64,000 nucleotides of DNA from Siphonodentalium dalli (Eukaryota > Mollusca > Scaphopoda > Gadilida > Siphonodentaliidae): the NCBI GenBank assembly GCA_032622095.1, contig CP136065.1:20696134-20760133 (forward strand), written 5' to 3'. The notes under the pieces were generated by a model, which worked only from the letters and a program-made list of their open reading frames with translations, was not told the DNA's origin and searched no databases. The position numbers were made by a program, and so were the translations under genes. This document shows, one piece after another, positions 22,333 to 33,374 of this stretch (position 1 is the first letter of the stretch; each line of letters starts with the position of its first letter).

Positions 22333-25311
22333 CTAGCAGGGTTACCCGGCGTTGCCCAGGTTAAAGTGATGTGAAACCCTCTGTGGATATTTGGTGGGAA
22401 TAGAGAATACTCCTGCTCTCAAAGTGTTACACGTATTCTCATAAATTGTATATCCAAATGGCATCACAAAACATGATTCTTACACATAGAATATAAGTAG
22501 TGGCTCACCTTGTCAGTTCGGAGCGATTATCATTTTGTTTATCGCGTTTAATCCGTCCCACCAATAAAGAAGTATTTATTTATTTACAACTGCGTATACT
22601 TCAGATGTTATAGCATGAAACATGAACATTATAAACATATTAGTTCGAAAAAATAAAAGACGACAATTGTGTTTTACATAAAGATGTATCAATCAATCAA
22701 TCAATCTAGTTTATCATATCTTCATGAATTTAGATACCGATGTTTTAAAGATATGTCCAGGTGCTCCTCTGTTCTGGTGTTATACATGTATACTGGCTAA
22801 TCATTTTCATTTTAAAAGAATTGATGTTATGCACGTATAGCAGCTACATGTGCCGACACAGCAAGAGTTTGAGTTGTTTATGTTAAGTGATGAGTCTGTA
22901 TCGGGCAGATATACCCTTGTCAGATGTCAATATTGGAGGATCCTGAAAAGTAATGTGCTACGGACTGCGTTTTCCTTTATCTCAGAAGTAATCATATTTG
23001 ACTGCACACTGTGACCACTATTTTTGAACAGGCTTGCTCCTCTACATTTCCATATCTCTTGGCAATTGTAACTTTTTTTGTGGAAACTATATTGAATGCG
23101 ACAGACTCAATCGTGTTATAATATATACATGAGCCATTCTAATATGCAATCATCTGACGATTCAAGGTCCCTCAGTTTGAATGAATATATGTATCTATTA
23201 AATAGATTGATATAAATATACTTTTAATGCTATCTTCTATGTATTTGTGTTGCTAAATCAGTATAGGAATGCTCTGATTTCATCCCCATATAAATATGAC
23301 AGTTGATAATATATAATTGTTGAAGTGACTTACTTCGGTCACCATTTGTCGAGATTGTGAAATTGGAATGCCAAACACTCCATAGAACGACATGGAGGTG
23401 GCCTGGGAGATGACTATATATAACTTTGTTGGATATCGGCGAATTGAACAATCTTATAAATGCTAGTGAATCTCCTCTTGTCATCCATGACCCCAAATGT
23501 GATTTAATTCATCATATCATATCATTAGAGAAGAACGTGCATGCAATTTGGTGGAATCAGTGCTAAATATATTTCAATCAACTTTGGTGCAACTCCCCTC
23601 TTGCATGACTGGAACCGCGCCACTTTTGTCATATTTAAACCACGTCTATTAGACTCATGCATGCATTATATAATGGAGATGATTATATATAGGTTTGGTG
23701 GTAATCGGCAACTAAACAAATTCTTATCATAGTTATTACACCCCCCCCCCCCATCTCTCACTCAAACGGCACCAATTTCGCGTCTTTAAATCACACGTTT
23801 ATATTCCTCGTATCACGGAGAAGAATAATATATCAATTTGGTCGAAATCTGTGCTAAAAAATAGCCCCTCCACTGACACCAACAACGTCACTATTGAAAA
23901 TTTTAACCCGCACCATTATCTTACTCGTAAAAAGTTACCCCTATTAGACCGCCTTGGTGCCATCTTGATTGCACCCTTAAAGTTATATATAGAAGTAATA
24001 GAACACAGACAGATATTCGCAAATATTTGATTCATTGTATCATTTGAGAAGAACGTGTATGAGCTTGATGGTAATTGGCACTAAACATATTTTTATAAGT
24101 TTTTGGTGACCCTCCCGTCCCTATTTCGGACTCAAGCGGCGCCACTTTTGATATCATTAAACCACACACTTAGACTCATTATAGAGATGATTATATATAA
24201 AATTTATGAAAATTGGCGAGTATACAATTCGTATCAAATTTAGGGCTACCATTTCATATCTCTCATCCAAAAGGCACCAATTTGGCGCATTTAAACCACA
24301 CGATTAGATTATTCCTATCACGGAGAAGAATATGTATCAATCATGTGGAAATCGGCGCTAAACATATTGTTTATCAATGTTTGTGTCCCTCTCACCCTCT
24401 AGGCACCCCTGACTCGAATGGCCCCACTTTTGACATCTTTAAACCACACAATTATACTCCTGATATCATGGAGATTATTATTTGTAAGTTTGGTGCTAAT
24501 CCGCGACTAAACAAATTTTTTTCAAATTATGTGCACACCCCACCCACCCCATCTCTCACCAAAGCAGCACCAATATGACGTCTTTAAAATCACACGATTA
24601 GATTCCTCATATTATGGATAAGAATGTGTATCAATTTGGTGGAAATTGGCGCTAAAAATATTGTATACATTTTGGTGCCCCTCTCCCTTTCAGTGCACCC
24701 CTGACTCGAATGACGACACGTTTGACAGCTTTAAGTCACGGTATTATATACCTCATACCATGGGGATATATTTGCATCAGTTTCGTGGCAATCGGCGACT
24801 TAACCAATTCTTATCATATTTAGTACCCACCCCCCCCCCCCCCCAAAATCTATCATCCCAACGACACCAATTTTGCGTTTTTAAATCACACAATAAGATT
24901 CCTTGTATCATGGAGAAGATCTCAGAAGAATGTGCATCAATTGGTGGAATTCGGCGCTAAAATTATTTTTGATCAATTTTGGTGCCCCTCTCCCCTTTCG
25001 GGCATCCCTGACGCGAACGGCGCGAATTTTGGCATATTTAAACCACACCATTAGATTCCTCATATTATGGGGATGATTATATATAAGTTTGGTGGCAATC
25101 GGCTACAACTTTTTTTGTTCTGCCCCTCCCCTTGTCTGCCCCTGACAACAACGGCGTCACTTTAGAAAATTCTAACCTTCACCATTATCTTTCTCGTAAA
25201 ACATTGCTCCTAGTAGACCCCTTTGGTGCCATCTAGATGGTCCCCTGTGAATTTCTATAGAACACAGACAGACAGACAGACAGACAGACATTCGCAAATA
25301 TAGATATAAGA
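22333..25311 (-). mobile_element. Non-autonomous Helitron, copy A
   Basis: Read on the minus strand it starts TCTTATATCTATATTTGCG, runs through a (TCTG)n tract and ends CAACGCCGGGTAACCCTGCTAG with a short hairpin just upstream of CTAG. It lies exactly between A and T of element E. TC start, 3' hairpin, CTRR end and A^T insertion without target duplication are the diagnostic features of Helitrons. The interior holds imperfect repeats of about 300 bp. No Rep/helicase frame is present, so mobility would need another element. A full-length inverted relative is at 36841-39927. Confidence 0.9.
23500..25240 (-). repeat. Internal ~300-bp dimeric repeats of Helitron A
   Basis: Each unit has two related halves. 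One carries AAATCGGCGCTAAA-like and GGTGCCCCTCTCCC-like words. The other carries TTGGTGGCAATCGGC-like and CACACGATTAGATTCCTC-like words. Units near 23541, 23830, 24070, 24340, 24620 and 24940 are visible with variable decay. Short plus-strand open frames (for example 24213-24578, 24646-24960) share an FGxNxRLNxFxS / PDSNxxTFxxFK pattern only because they sit in repeated DNA. Confidence 0.75.
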
Positions 25312-25769
25312 TGCATTGGCCTAACAATTTTTTATCATTTTTTTTAAATAAATGTTTCTTACAATTTTTAGGACATAAAATAAAAAAACCCAAATTGTGT
25401 TACTGGACATCTTTCGTATGATGAACGACGATAATTTTTACGAACAGCTATTTGTAGTTGTAATTTTTTTTTGGATGACCAAAACAAGCCCACACATATA
25501 AAGAAACATATAGAAGAGTGTCGTCTGCTCATGTTTGTCTGGGGCTCTGTATGGGTGAAATTATAAAATTGTTAAGGAATACAAGAAAAAATTATTAAAA
25601 TTGTAAAAAATTGTTAGGCCAATGCATTCTCTTATATATGCGAGGCGACCTATGGTCGACTCTCATATATAAGAGAATGCATTGGCACAGGGTAAACAAA
25701 AATCCCGACTTACGACTGGATGTGATATGGATTTATTATTTAAAACCCAATATATATTAATTAGATAAC

Positions 25770-26230
25770 ATGACAGGACAGTATTCCATTTCTGTGTTGA
25801 AAAAGCCAGAGTGGCATAATGTTATCGGCATGCAATTCGAACAGCATGGTACTAAACTCACTCCTAAAAGCATGGACCATGCAGCACACCATTTCCCCCA
25901 AAAAGAACGTTTAGAACTAGAAGTTGTCAAATTATTACTAATCTATGAAGTAACTATTTTCTCTTTTCTCAAACTCTTCCATGAAATGTCCCTTGACTTC
26001 GTGTTTAAACGAGTGATCCCCCTGCCAGAAAATTAAAATTTGCTCTCAAATATTTAAAAGCAGAATCACCAATTGCAACGTTCTTGTGAATTTGTAGTTT
26101 TATCAGCGTCCACTCCGATAACCTAGTTTCAATTGATCCCGGAATATTCTCGTTCTGGGTTAATACTATCTTCAAGATATGAGTGTTCATAAGTCAAATG
26201 TGTTCTAAACCGTTCCAATAACCTTGCTCC
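25770..26230. other. Unassigned; 88-codon plus frame
   Basis: The frame at 25770-26036 encodes a soluble-looking 88-residue stretch (HNVIGMQFEQHGTKLTP near its start) with no recognised domain. It may be a remnant of a transposon gene. No acceptor, donor or poly(A) signal helps decide. Confidence 0.25.
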
Positions 26231-26236
26231 GACATT

Positions 26237-26396
26237 CTGATAACGATTTGGATAACGATTTGGATAACGATTTGGATAACGATTTGGATAACGATTTGGA
26301 TAACGATTTGGATAACCATTTGGATAACCATTTGGATAACCATTTGGATAACCATTTGGATAACCATTTGGATAACCATTTGGATAACCATTTGTC
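26237..26396. repeat. 12-bp minisatellite in two homogeneous phases
   Basis: About six to seven units of GATAACGATTTG are followed by seven units of GATAACCATTTG, differing by one G/C change. All six frames are long because 12 is divisible by 3 and no frame contains a stop. A 10-bp repeat (AACAAGTATA) follows at 26424-26454. Confidence 0.95.
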
Positions 26397-26536
26397 TTCA
26401 AACTCAATTCTGGATACCGAGAGGAACAAGTATAACAAGTATAACAAGTATAACCAGTGTTTTATTTATTATCCGTTTTATCACAAATACAGCCATCCCT
26501 TCACAAGCTAGGTTATTGTCCAAGATGCACCATTAA

Positions 26537-26983
26537 CCCTTTACCCAACAGAGCGGCCCTGTGCCAATGCATTCTCTTATATATGCGAGTCGACCATAGG
26601 TCGCCTCGCATATATAAGAGAATGCATTGGCCTAACAATTTTTTACAATTTTAATAATTTGTTCTTGTATTCTTTAACAATTTGTATAATTTCACCCATA
26701 CAGAGCCCCAGACAAACATGAGCAGACGACACTCTTCTATATACTTTTATGTATGTGTGGGGCTCCCTGCAGGGTTATGGATGTTTTTTATTTTATGTCC
26801 TAAAAATTGTAAGAAACATTTATTTAAAAAAAATGATAAAATATTGTTAGGCCAATGCATTCTCTTATATATGCGAGGCGACCTATGGTCGACTCGCATA
26901 TATAAGAGAATGCATTGGCACAGGGTATTTTAGGCTGTTGAAGCTTTATTTGGCCGGTTTTGGCCGGTTTGTTGGGTAAAGGG
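26537..26983. mobile_element. TTAA MITE family P, copy 1 (contains element E)
   Basis: TTAA at 26533-26536 and 26984-26987 flank inverted ends CCCTTTACCCAACA and TGTTGGGTAAAGGG. The CCC start and TTAA duplication match the known habit of piggyBac-type elements. An intact element E occupies 26557-26925. No transposase is present. Confidence 0.85.
26557..26925. mobile_element. Palindrome-ended element E, copy 2
   Basis: CCCTGTG...CACAGGG ends. Each end carries a 69-bp near-perfect palindrome (26563-26631 and 26851-26919). The 220-bp middle is AT-rich with GAGCCCCAGACAAACATGAG, CAGACGACACTCTTCTATAT and GGACATAAAATAAA-type words in common with copies 1 and 3. Noncoding. Confidence 0.85.
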
Positions 26984-26987
26984 TTAA

Positions 26988-27260
26988 TATTTGAATGATA
27001 TTTTAGTGTATAGCTATATCACAATTAACATTAAAAGTGATATGTACTTTTAATAATATGGCTTAAATCCAAATAATTTCCGCAGAGTATTGCGGCGAGA
27101 TGGACAACGCATGTGTATTATACACGTGAGTATCTAGGGGATATACACAAGCAAAGATCGTTCGATACTATACCTGACGGCAACATAGACAAGTTTACTC
27201 CCTCGTTCGTCTAAGAGAGCCCGCGAGAGCCCGGGTGTCTTCGTGTGGTTTCGGACAGTA
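26988..27260. other. Unassigned short stretch
   Basis: No feature is recognised. A minus frame starting near 27452 and running to 27195 crosses into element E and is a by-product. Confidence 0.4.
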
Positions 27261-27261
27261 T

Positions 27262-27722
27262 ATGTGATCCGCCATATCAAATCCAGTCGTAAGTCGGGAA
27301 TTTTTTACCCTGTGCCAATGCATTCTCTTATATATGCGAGTCGACCATAGGTCGCCTCGCATATATAAGAGAATGCATTGGCCTAACAATTTTTTATCAT
27401 TTTTTTTAAATAAATGTTTCTTACAATTTTTAGGACATAAAATAAAAAACATCCATTAACCTGCCGAGAGCCCCACACATATATAAAAGCATATAGAAGA
27501 GTGTCGTCTGCTCATGTTTGTCTGGGGCTCTGTATGGGTGAAATTATAAAATTGTTAGAGAATACAAGAAAAAATTATTAAAATTGTAAAAAATTGTTAG
27601 GCCAATGCATTCTCTTATATATGCGAGGCGACCTATGGTCGACTCGCATATATAAGAGAATGCATTGGCACAGCGTAAAAAAAAATCCCGACTTACGACT
27701 GGATTTGATATGGCGGGTCACA
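27262..27722. mobile_element. Foldback flanks carrying element E, copy 3
   Basis: Outside E copy 3 (27308-27675) the flanks are themselves inverted: GATCCGCCATATCAAATCCA and GTCGTAAGTCGGGA on the left match the inverse on the right. E copy 1 has the same right flank (ATCCCGACTTACGACTGGAT at about 25705). So E either sits in a symmetrical host element or these flanks are part of a longer E version. Confidence 0.75.
27308..27675. mobile_element. Palindrome-ended element E, copy 3
   Basis: Palindromes at 27314-27382 and 27601-27669, each about 69 bp, enclose a middle closely matching copy 1 and the inverse of copy 2. The right terminus has one change (CACAGCG). Confidence 0.85.
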
Positions 27723-28829
27723 TATATTGTCAAGGCGGTGGATTCTTATCCGGTCCAGTTCCTTGTAGTCCGAACCGCTGCCAGGGCCTAACATTTTAAA
27801 CATGGTAACGTTGGTATTGCATAACATTGTAAGGATCGGATGAATTTAAATTTTTTTTTTTTATTTTATGTTTAATTAGAAGAAAGAATGAAAAAGGAGG
27901 ACAAGACAAAATGCACGCACACATTCATTCTCTCAATTCAAGGCTTGGAAGAGCGAAATTCTTCCATGCCCTGGCCTACTTTCTTACATGTGACATATAA
28001 TTAGAAAATATTTAAAGGCACACAATGTATTCGGATAATTTTAACAAAGAGTTCTCAAGCTAAAAGTAAATTGAAGCTACGATGGTATAATTTTTTCCCC
28101 AGAAAATGGGCTTTCTTTTTCTACAACAATGCTGATAAGAACAATAAATCAGTCGTTTTCTTCTGAATAATTTTAGAATTCACTTTCAGCTACATTATTT
28201 GGTGATATGTGCATATTTAATGTTTGCATAATCAAACACTATGTGCAGTTTTAAATATTTTACTGTCTGAATTTACCAAAAACAATATAACTGTATTGTA
28301 AATATTGTAGTTATTTTAATCGGATCGGATGAAATTTTAACTACAGGTGAATTCGTATTTTCGAACTACCTTGTGTGTAGTATAAAGTAATGGTGAGGAA
28401 CAGAACTGCGCACGCTCTCATGTTTGATTGTCTACGTCTATACGCGCAGTTACCAGAGAATCACAGTGTCAACCGTGTCCAGGTGCTTTCTAGATTTGGA
28501 TTCTGGCTCCAGTGAAGATATATGTCGATATTCCCCCTATTTAACCTGTCTGGGTAACACTCCATTGGACACAACGATTGTCCTGAAAACCAATGCTGGT
28601 CCTTCATTGATCATTAAAATCTATTAGGACCCGCCTTCTATAACATAATAGTTGTCAAAACACTCACCCGTATTGTGTAACGAAAAACGTCTTATCTGAC
28701 ACCTCATCACAATTTTCAACTTCAATATGTTTTTGCAATGTACTTGTTGGGATTATTGGCCGTTAGTTTAGTTTTTCTCGATAAAAATGGTTGCGTCTCT
28801 TCGTTGCGCTTTCTATAGATATCCCGATT
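27723..28829. other. Unassigned AT-rich stretch
   Basis: No exon, repeat array or inverted repeat was found. Open frames such as 28424-28627 carry no recognisable motif. Confidence 0.4.
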
Positions 28830-28833
28830 TTAA

Positions 28834-29284
28834 AGGTTCTCAATCCGATCAGAGGGTCCCCATATCATTAAGATACAACAACAACATTTCTTCAAAATGC
28901 GCTTTTGTTATCAGAATCGACTAATTGCAACAAAATATTGCTAACCACTATCAACAATAGTAACTAATTTCCCAAAACGTGTAATTTATCAACATTTTGT
29001 TCAATGAAATATGGCCGTATTATCACTTGAGAGTACTCACGAAATTTGGCCGTATTACCACTTAATTTTAGAGTTATCCATCTTCATCCGCAATTTTGAC
29101 CGAAACCATTCTTTTTTTAATGGCGTGTTTCTGGGCCACAAACAATTGAAATAACAAACTTAAAAAATCGATATCTGATCACTCTGAGCTTTGCTGGGTG
29201 GGTTCCTCGACTCGAATTAAATATTGTTTACCCCCGAAACAAAAGAAATAGTAATTTAGAAGCGTAAAATCGGATTGAGTACCT
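28834..29284. mobile_element. TTAA MITE family R, copy 1
   Basis: TTAA at 28830-28833 and 29285-29288 flank inverted ends AGGTTCTCAATCCGAT and ATCGGATTGAGTACCT. The interior (ACATTTTGTTCAATGAAAT, TATCCATCTTCATCCGCAAT, GGGTTCCTCGACTCGAAT) recurs inversely at 62256-62637. Complete at both ends, 451 bp, no coding capacity. Confidence 0.85.
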
Positions 29285-29288
29285 TTAA

Positions 29289-30180
29289 TTGCTAACTCAA
29301 TTCAGTGCCCGAAAGACGTCATCTGTTTGTCGGCGACCAGATAATATGCCGTCGCCCTGAACACCACATACAAGAAAACCATAGTCATAAATGGTAACGC
29401 GCTCAAGATCATATATTATATACCCATGATTGTAATTATAGAATATAAAATATATTGGTTTCGCGAATGACCAACTCAGAAGTCCGTTAAAATAACAATA
29501 AAAAACAGCACCTAATTAACGAACCGGTGGCCGACTCGGCCGTCTCCGACCACAACCATCAGAGGGCTGCAGAACGAAACATATCTATAAAAGTTGAAAT
29601 ATAAGACTTACAAATTATCTTTTAAATTTCTTTTATTGGTAATTGACATAGCTTGTCACAAACCAAAAATCAACATTATTGACATAATAATGTAAAGGAC
29701 AATAAACGAAATTGAAATTCCCAACTACACCTTTTACCGGACTCGGCCTCCTGGTCGCGCGGTTCGACTTTTAAACCAGAAAACCAATTATCTATAAATA
29801 AAATGCCCATAGGACCACAGATATAAACAAAATGGAGAACAGTATACACGCGGTGCGCGCTAATAAACATACTGTACTAGGAGACTTGTCTGTTTAATTA
29901 TCATCAGGAGGTTTATATATCAGGGCATGCGCAGATGCTGTTTTGGGGTCTGTTGAGGTCATAATGATACAACAAATTCACTTCAACTGTCACCAATAAA
30001 CCCGATGTGTTTCGATCACAACTGTACTCATTGTCTTCACGCGTTTTTCATATATCTAATAATTAAGCAATCATAATCAAATAATTAATTCTTCCACTTC
30101 CCCCGCTCACGAAATGGTGAGAGAGCAAACAAATATTACTAATTTTATCGATAAAGGTGTCTATTATCTCAGTATACACG
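29289..30180. other. Unassigned stretch
   Basis: No gene or structured repeat was found. A word shared with about 18715 sits near 29371. The minus frame 29676-29870 has no recognised motif. Confidence 0.35.
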
Positions 30181-30199
30181 ACAGCGTCTGGCGATCATA

Positions 30200-30345
30200 T
30201 GGGGTGCAGGACGTTTCGGCACCTAGACGTTTCGGCACCTGGTTTTCTGGACCTTTCGGCATCTGGGTTTTCAGCACTTGGTTGTTTCGGCCCAGGTGCT
30301 TGGACGTTTCGACACTTCGTCGAATACGTTTTGGCACTTGTTTCT
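30200..30345 (+). repeat. GTTTCGGCACCTGG-type minisatellite, block 1
   Basis: Irregular units of 15-30 bp built on GACGTTTCGGCACCTGG. The family recurs at 33375-33480 in inverse orientation and at 33655-33815 in the same orientation. A shared CTTCGTCGAA word lies at the ends of blocks 1 and 3. Confidence 0.75.
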
Positions 30346-30589
30346 TTTTCTTTTCTTTTCATATATAATATTGTCTTTGATGTTGGAAGCATTGAACGTG
30401 CAGCAGCGGCGTTTCCAAATATGAATACCGACAGACCAAGAAACAACAAACGCCAACAGCTTTACTTGTTCGTCATGCCCCAACCTGGTATATAAATTGG
30501 TTTCAACTTGTTCTACCGTGGGTAGGGGTACCCAACCACTTTTGAAGTTTGACCGCTGCACTATTTCTGTGGAGTAATCTTACAGCAAT

Positions 30590-31030
30590 GTCGTTATTGA
30601 TGTCTCTCTTATATATCGCGAATATAGATTGGATGGTCTGTTTAGAGAGCTATTGTATTATGAGGTAGGAGCTATCGACCAATTTGTTTCTCACATCGAC
30701 AAGACATCAACAGCCCCTTGATATAAGTGTCTGAACTTCAAACTCCTCACTCGGATGCAGTGTGAGACAGAGCTATCTGTTCAGAGAACTATCATAATAT
30801 TACGTAGCGATTCGACCAACAGAATTTTCAAATCGACACCACACCACCAGACTCTTGGTAGAAGTGTCTGGCCTTCAAGCTTCTCCCCCTCGTGCAGTAT
30901 GTGAATATCTTAGAAATATCAGTATTGATGACCCTCTTATATATCGCGAACAGAGCTATCATAACTTGACGTAGCTAATTATCCAGCATAATTTTCACAT
31001 CGACGCCGCAGCACCAGGCCCTTGGTAGAA
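30590..31030. repeat. About 150-bp tandem repeat, three diverged copies
   Basis: CACATCGACAAGACATCAAC at about 30685, the related CGACACCACACCACCAGACT at 30834 and CGACGCCGCAGCACCAGGCC at 30994 mark successive units. A CTTATATATCGCGAA word recurs at 30608 and 30935. Confidence 0.6.
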
Positions 31031-31160
31031 CGGCCAGATGTCGATATATATGAGTAAACATTGTGCATCTTGAAATACGCTGAAACCCCCGTACTATACT
31101 GAATGGATTCTCCAATTCAGTCATAAAATCATACACTGGAACGATATATTATTCATCTGG

Positions 31161-31379
31161 ATGGATGTTCAAGTCTTCATCGAAACCGCAAAGGGAAAGC
31201 CAGAACAAATCCAGTCTTCCTATCGTATTGGGAAGACAATGGAGGGTAAAATGCGACCCGTGAAGTTAACAATAGCATCAGAGGAGCTGTGGGATGAATT
31301 CATAAAAACAGGAATAAAAACAAATACTGTGAATGGCTTTAAATTCGTTGGTATCGGACTATCGGTGACGATATATTGA
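31161..31379 (+). pseudogene. Possible LINE ORF1-like fragment
   Basis: A 72-codon frame contains SYRIGKTMEGKMRPVKLTIA followed by an acidic helix (SEELWDEF). The RIGK...RPVK pattern is typical of the RNA-binding region of LINE ORF1-type proteins, where it lies after a coiled coil. No coiled coil, zinc knuckle or ORF2 is adjacent, and the frame runs into a 28-bp minisatellite at its 3' side. The call rests on that one motif. Confidence 0.4.
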
Positions 31380-31387
31380 GACCGCCT

Positions 31388-31757
31388 GTTATTATAGAAC
31401 CATATAAGTTAGCATGTTATTATAGAACCATATAAGTTAGCATGTTATTATAGAACCATATAAGTTAGCATGTTATTATAGAACCATATAAGTTAGCATG
31501 TTATTATAGAACCATATAAGTTAGCATGTTATTATAGAACCATATAAGTTAGCATGTTATTATAGAACCATATAAGTTAGCATGTTATTATAGAACCATA
31601 TAAGTTAGCATGTTTATTATAGAACCATATAAGTTAGCATGTTATTATAGAACCATATAAGTTAGCATGTTATTATAGAACCATATAAGTTAGCATGTTA
31701 TTATAGAACCATATAAGTTAGCATGTTTATTATAGAACCATATAAGTTAGCATGTTT
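31388..31757. repeat. 28-bp minisatellite, 13 nearly identical units
   Basis: The unit is GTTATTATAGAACCATATAA plus GTTAGCAT. Two or three units carry one extra T. Near identity suggests recent expansion. There are no spacers, so it is not CRISPR-like. Confidence 0.95.
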
Positions 31758-31856
31758 GTTATTGTAATAATAATGTACAGTACCAGTCTGCGCAGACTAT
31801 GTTCATTCATCCGACTGATAAATCTTAAGTTAAATGATATTGACTAATATGCAGTT

Positions 31857-31886
31857 TGTTGTTGTGGTTGTTGTTGTTGTTGTTGA
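31857..31886. repeat. GTT trinucleotide tract
   Basis: A short GTT/TTG run, followed to about 32010 by a region rich in GATGA and GACGA words. Low complexity, noncoding. Confidence 0.8.
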
Positions 31887-32147
31887 ATATAACGATGAAA
31901 ATGGTACTGGCGATTGTGACGACGAGTAGACGAAGACGTTAACGTGATGACAACGAAGACGGTGATACTGATGACGACTGCCATGATGTTGATAATGATG
32001 CCGATGAGGGAAGTTCGTGTATATATTGTACATATGCTGCAACATTCTCAATCTTTTGTATATATCTTCTAATTGTATCTCAATATCTATTTGATAAGAG
32101 AATAAACGTATTATTATTAGAAGAAGTAATATATTCAAGCCCCTTTA

Positions 32148-32545
32148 TTGCGATATTGAGTGCGCTTTTTTTTCGATAAAAGGGGCGATTATAGCGCAAT
32201 ACCCAAAATCTGTCGCGCTTATTATTGCGATATTGAGCGTAGAATATTGCGATATTAAGCGCGCTTTGTTGCAATATTGAGCGCAAAAAATTCCACACAT
32301 ACCCGATAGAGTTATATGTATATTAGATAAATACTGTGCATATAGTGTACATATAGCATTTACAACTATAGTTATATACAAATCTAAAACATTGTCTCTA
32401 TTTATGCAATCAATATAGAAGAAGCAATAATTTCCTTTAAATGTCACAATTTTGAGCTCAAGATGTCGCAATATTAAGCCCGCAATATTCAGCGCGAAAT
32501 ATTGCGATATTAAGCGCAAAATATTGCAATAATATAGCAAGCGGC
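32148..32545. repeat. Clustered ATTGCGATATTGAGCGC motifs
   Basis: Two clusters (32148-32290 and 32455-32545) repeat a 17-20-bp word centred on the palindrome AATATCGCAATATT followed by GAGCGC or AAGCGC. Spacing is irregular, with some copies diverged. The minus frame 32145-32540 reads repeats of this word and is not a gene. Confidence 0.7.
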
Positions 32546-32574
32546 GCGCTTATAAGCGTTTCCATTTATAATTC

Positions 32575-32660
32575 ACGAGAGGCGAGAGACGTCGGTAAGA
32601 AACGAGTGTGCGTTAGGGCACGAGTTTCTTATACATAAACGACTCTCGCGTCGAGTGAAA
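32575..32660. repeat. Short imperfect hairpin
   Basis: AAGAAACGAGTGTG and CACGAGTTTCTT pair around an eight-base loop near 32600-32632. Outer CGAGAGGCGAGAG and CTCTCGCGTCG words extend it loosely. Confidence 0.5.
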
Positions 32661-33374
32661 TATTTAACATAATTCTCGGAACTAACTTTTACTCTATTTA
32701 TTACACTTTGGCATCAATTTGGTTCGACAAATATGATGAAAACGCCCAGAATTAATGCATGAAAGCCTCGATTTGGAGAAAGATCAACCATCAAAAATTC
32801 AGTCTAAACATAACGTCGAGACATGACATAATTCACGAGTGACATTACCATTTTTAATTAACGGCGTTTTTAATGGAAATCGCACATACGAGTGTAATAA
32901 AAGACTACAATCCGACTACGTGTACGTTTTTATTTGTTATGTCAGCAGTCGCTGTCGAATTCGTTTTGTAGTCAGATAGTGCTATCTTTGCTAACAATAT
33001 AACGAAGAACGTCTCCCTGGAATTAAGCCACCGTCGCTGGGTTTTATTAAAATTGGTCTTTTCAAATTCTACCAATGGGTGCATGTCTTGAAGAATATAA
33101 TACGTTATCATTAGTTTCAAAAGTTCGAACAAAAGTAGGGCAAACGCTCTTTATTGTCTCAATTATCAGGATTTTATTTACTGAACAATGCGCAAAGTGA
33201 AGATGTACAATGCTATATCGCTTAGTAAGCACTTCGGGACCGCAGCTTATCGTATCGTAGTTTGTATGATTGGTGATAGTTATGTTCACCAACATCGTTA
33301 TCAAGTGTTCCGTTATAACATTTTATTGAAATAAAGAATGCATTTCTATTCATCACCGGTAGTTTCGTTGGTCC

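Larger units (their letters stand above)
22284..25692 (+). mobile_element. Palindrome-ended element E, copy 1, split by a Helitron
   Basis: The left piece (22284-22332) and right piece (25312-25692) are the two parts of one element E. The left palindrome has an internal deletion (TCTTAT then AGGTCGCC). The right palindrome, 25618-25686, is intact (GCCAATGCATTCTCTTATAT paired with its inverse). Removing 22333-25311 joins ATAAGAGAA to TGCATTGGC, which is the continuous sequence found in the other E copies. Confidence 0.85.

Noticed and set aside
23541-24960. Recurring FGxNxRLNxFxS peptide frames
   Set aside because: They arise from the ~300-bp DNA repeats of Helitron A. Phases and stops differ among units and the inverse copy has other frames.
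26129-26511. Repeat-rich frames (NGYPNGYP, SKWLSKWL, NDLDNDLD)
   Set aside because: All frames of a 12-bp repeat, on both strands, none with supporting context.
31388-31757. CRISPR-like array of 28-bp repeats
   Set aside because: Units are directly contiguous with no spacers, and the genome is eukaryotic.
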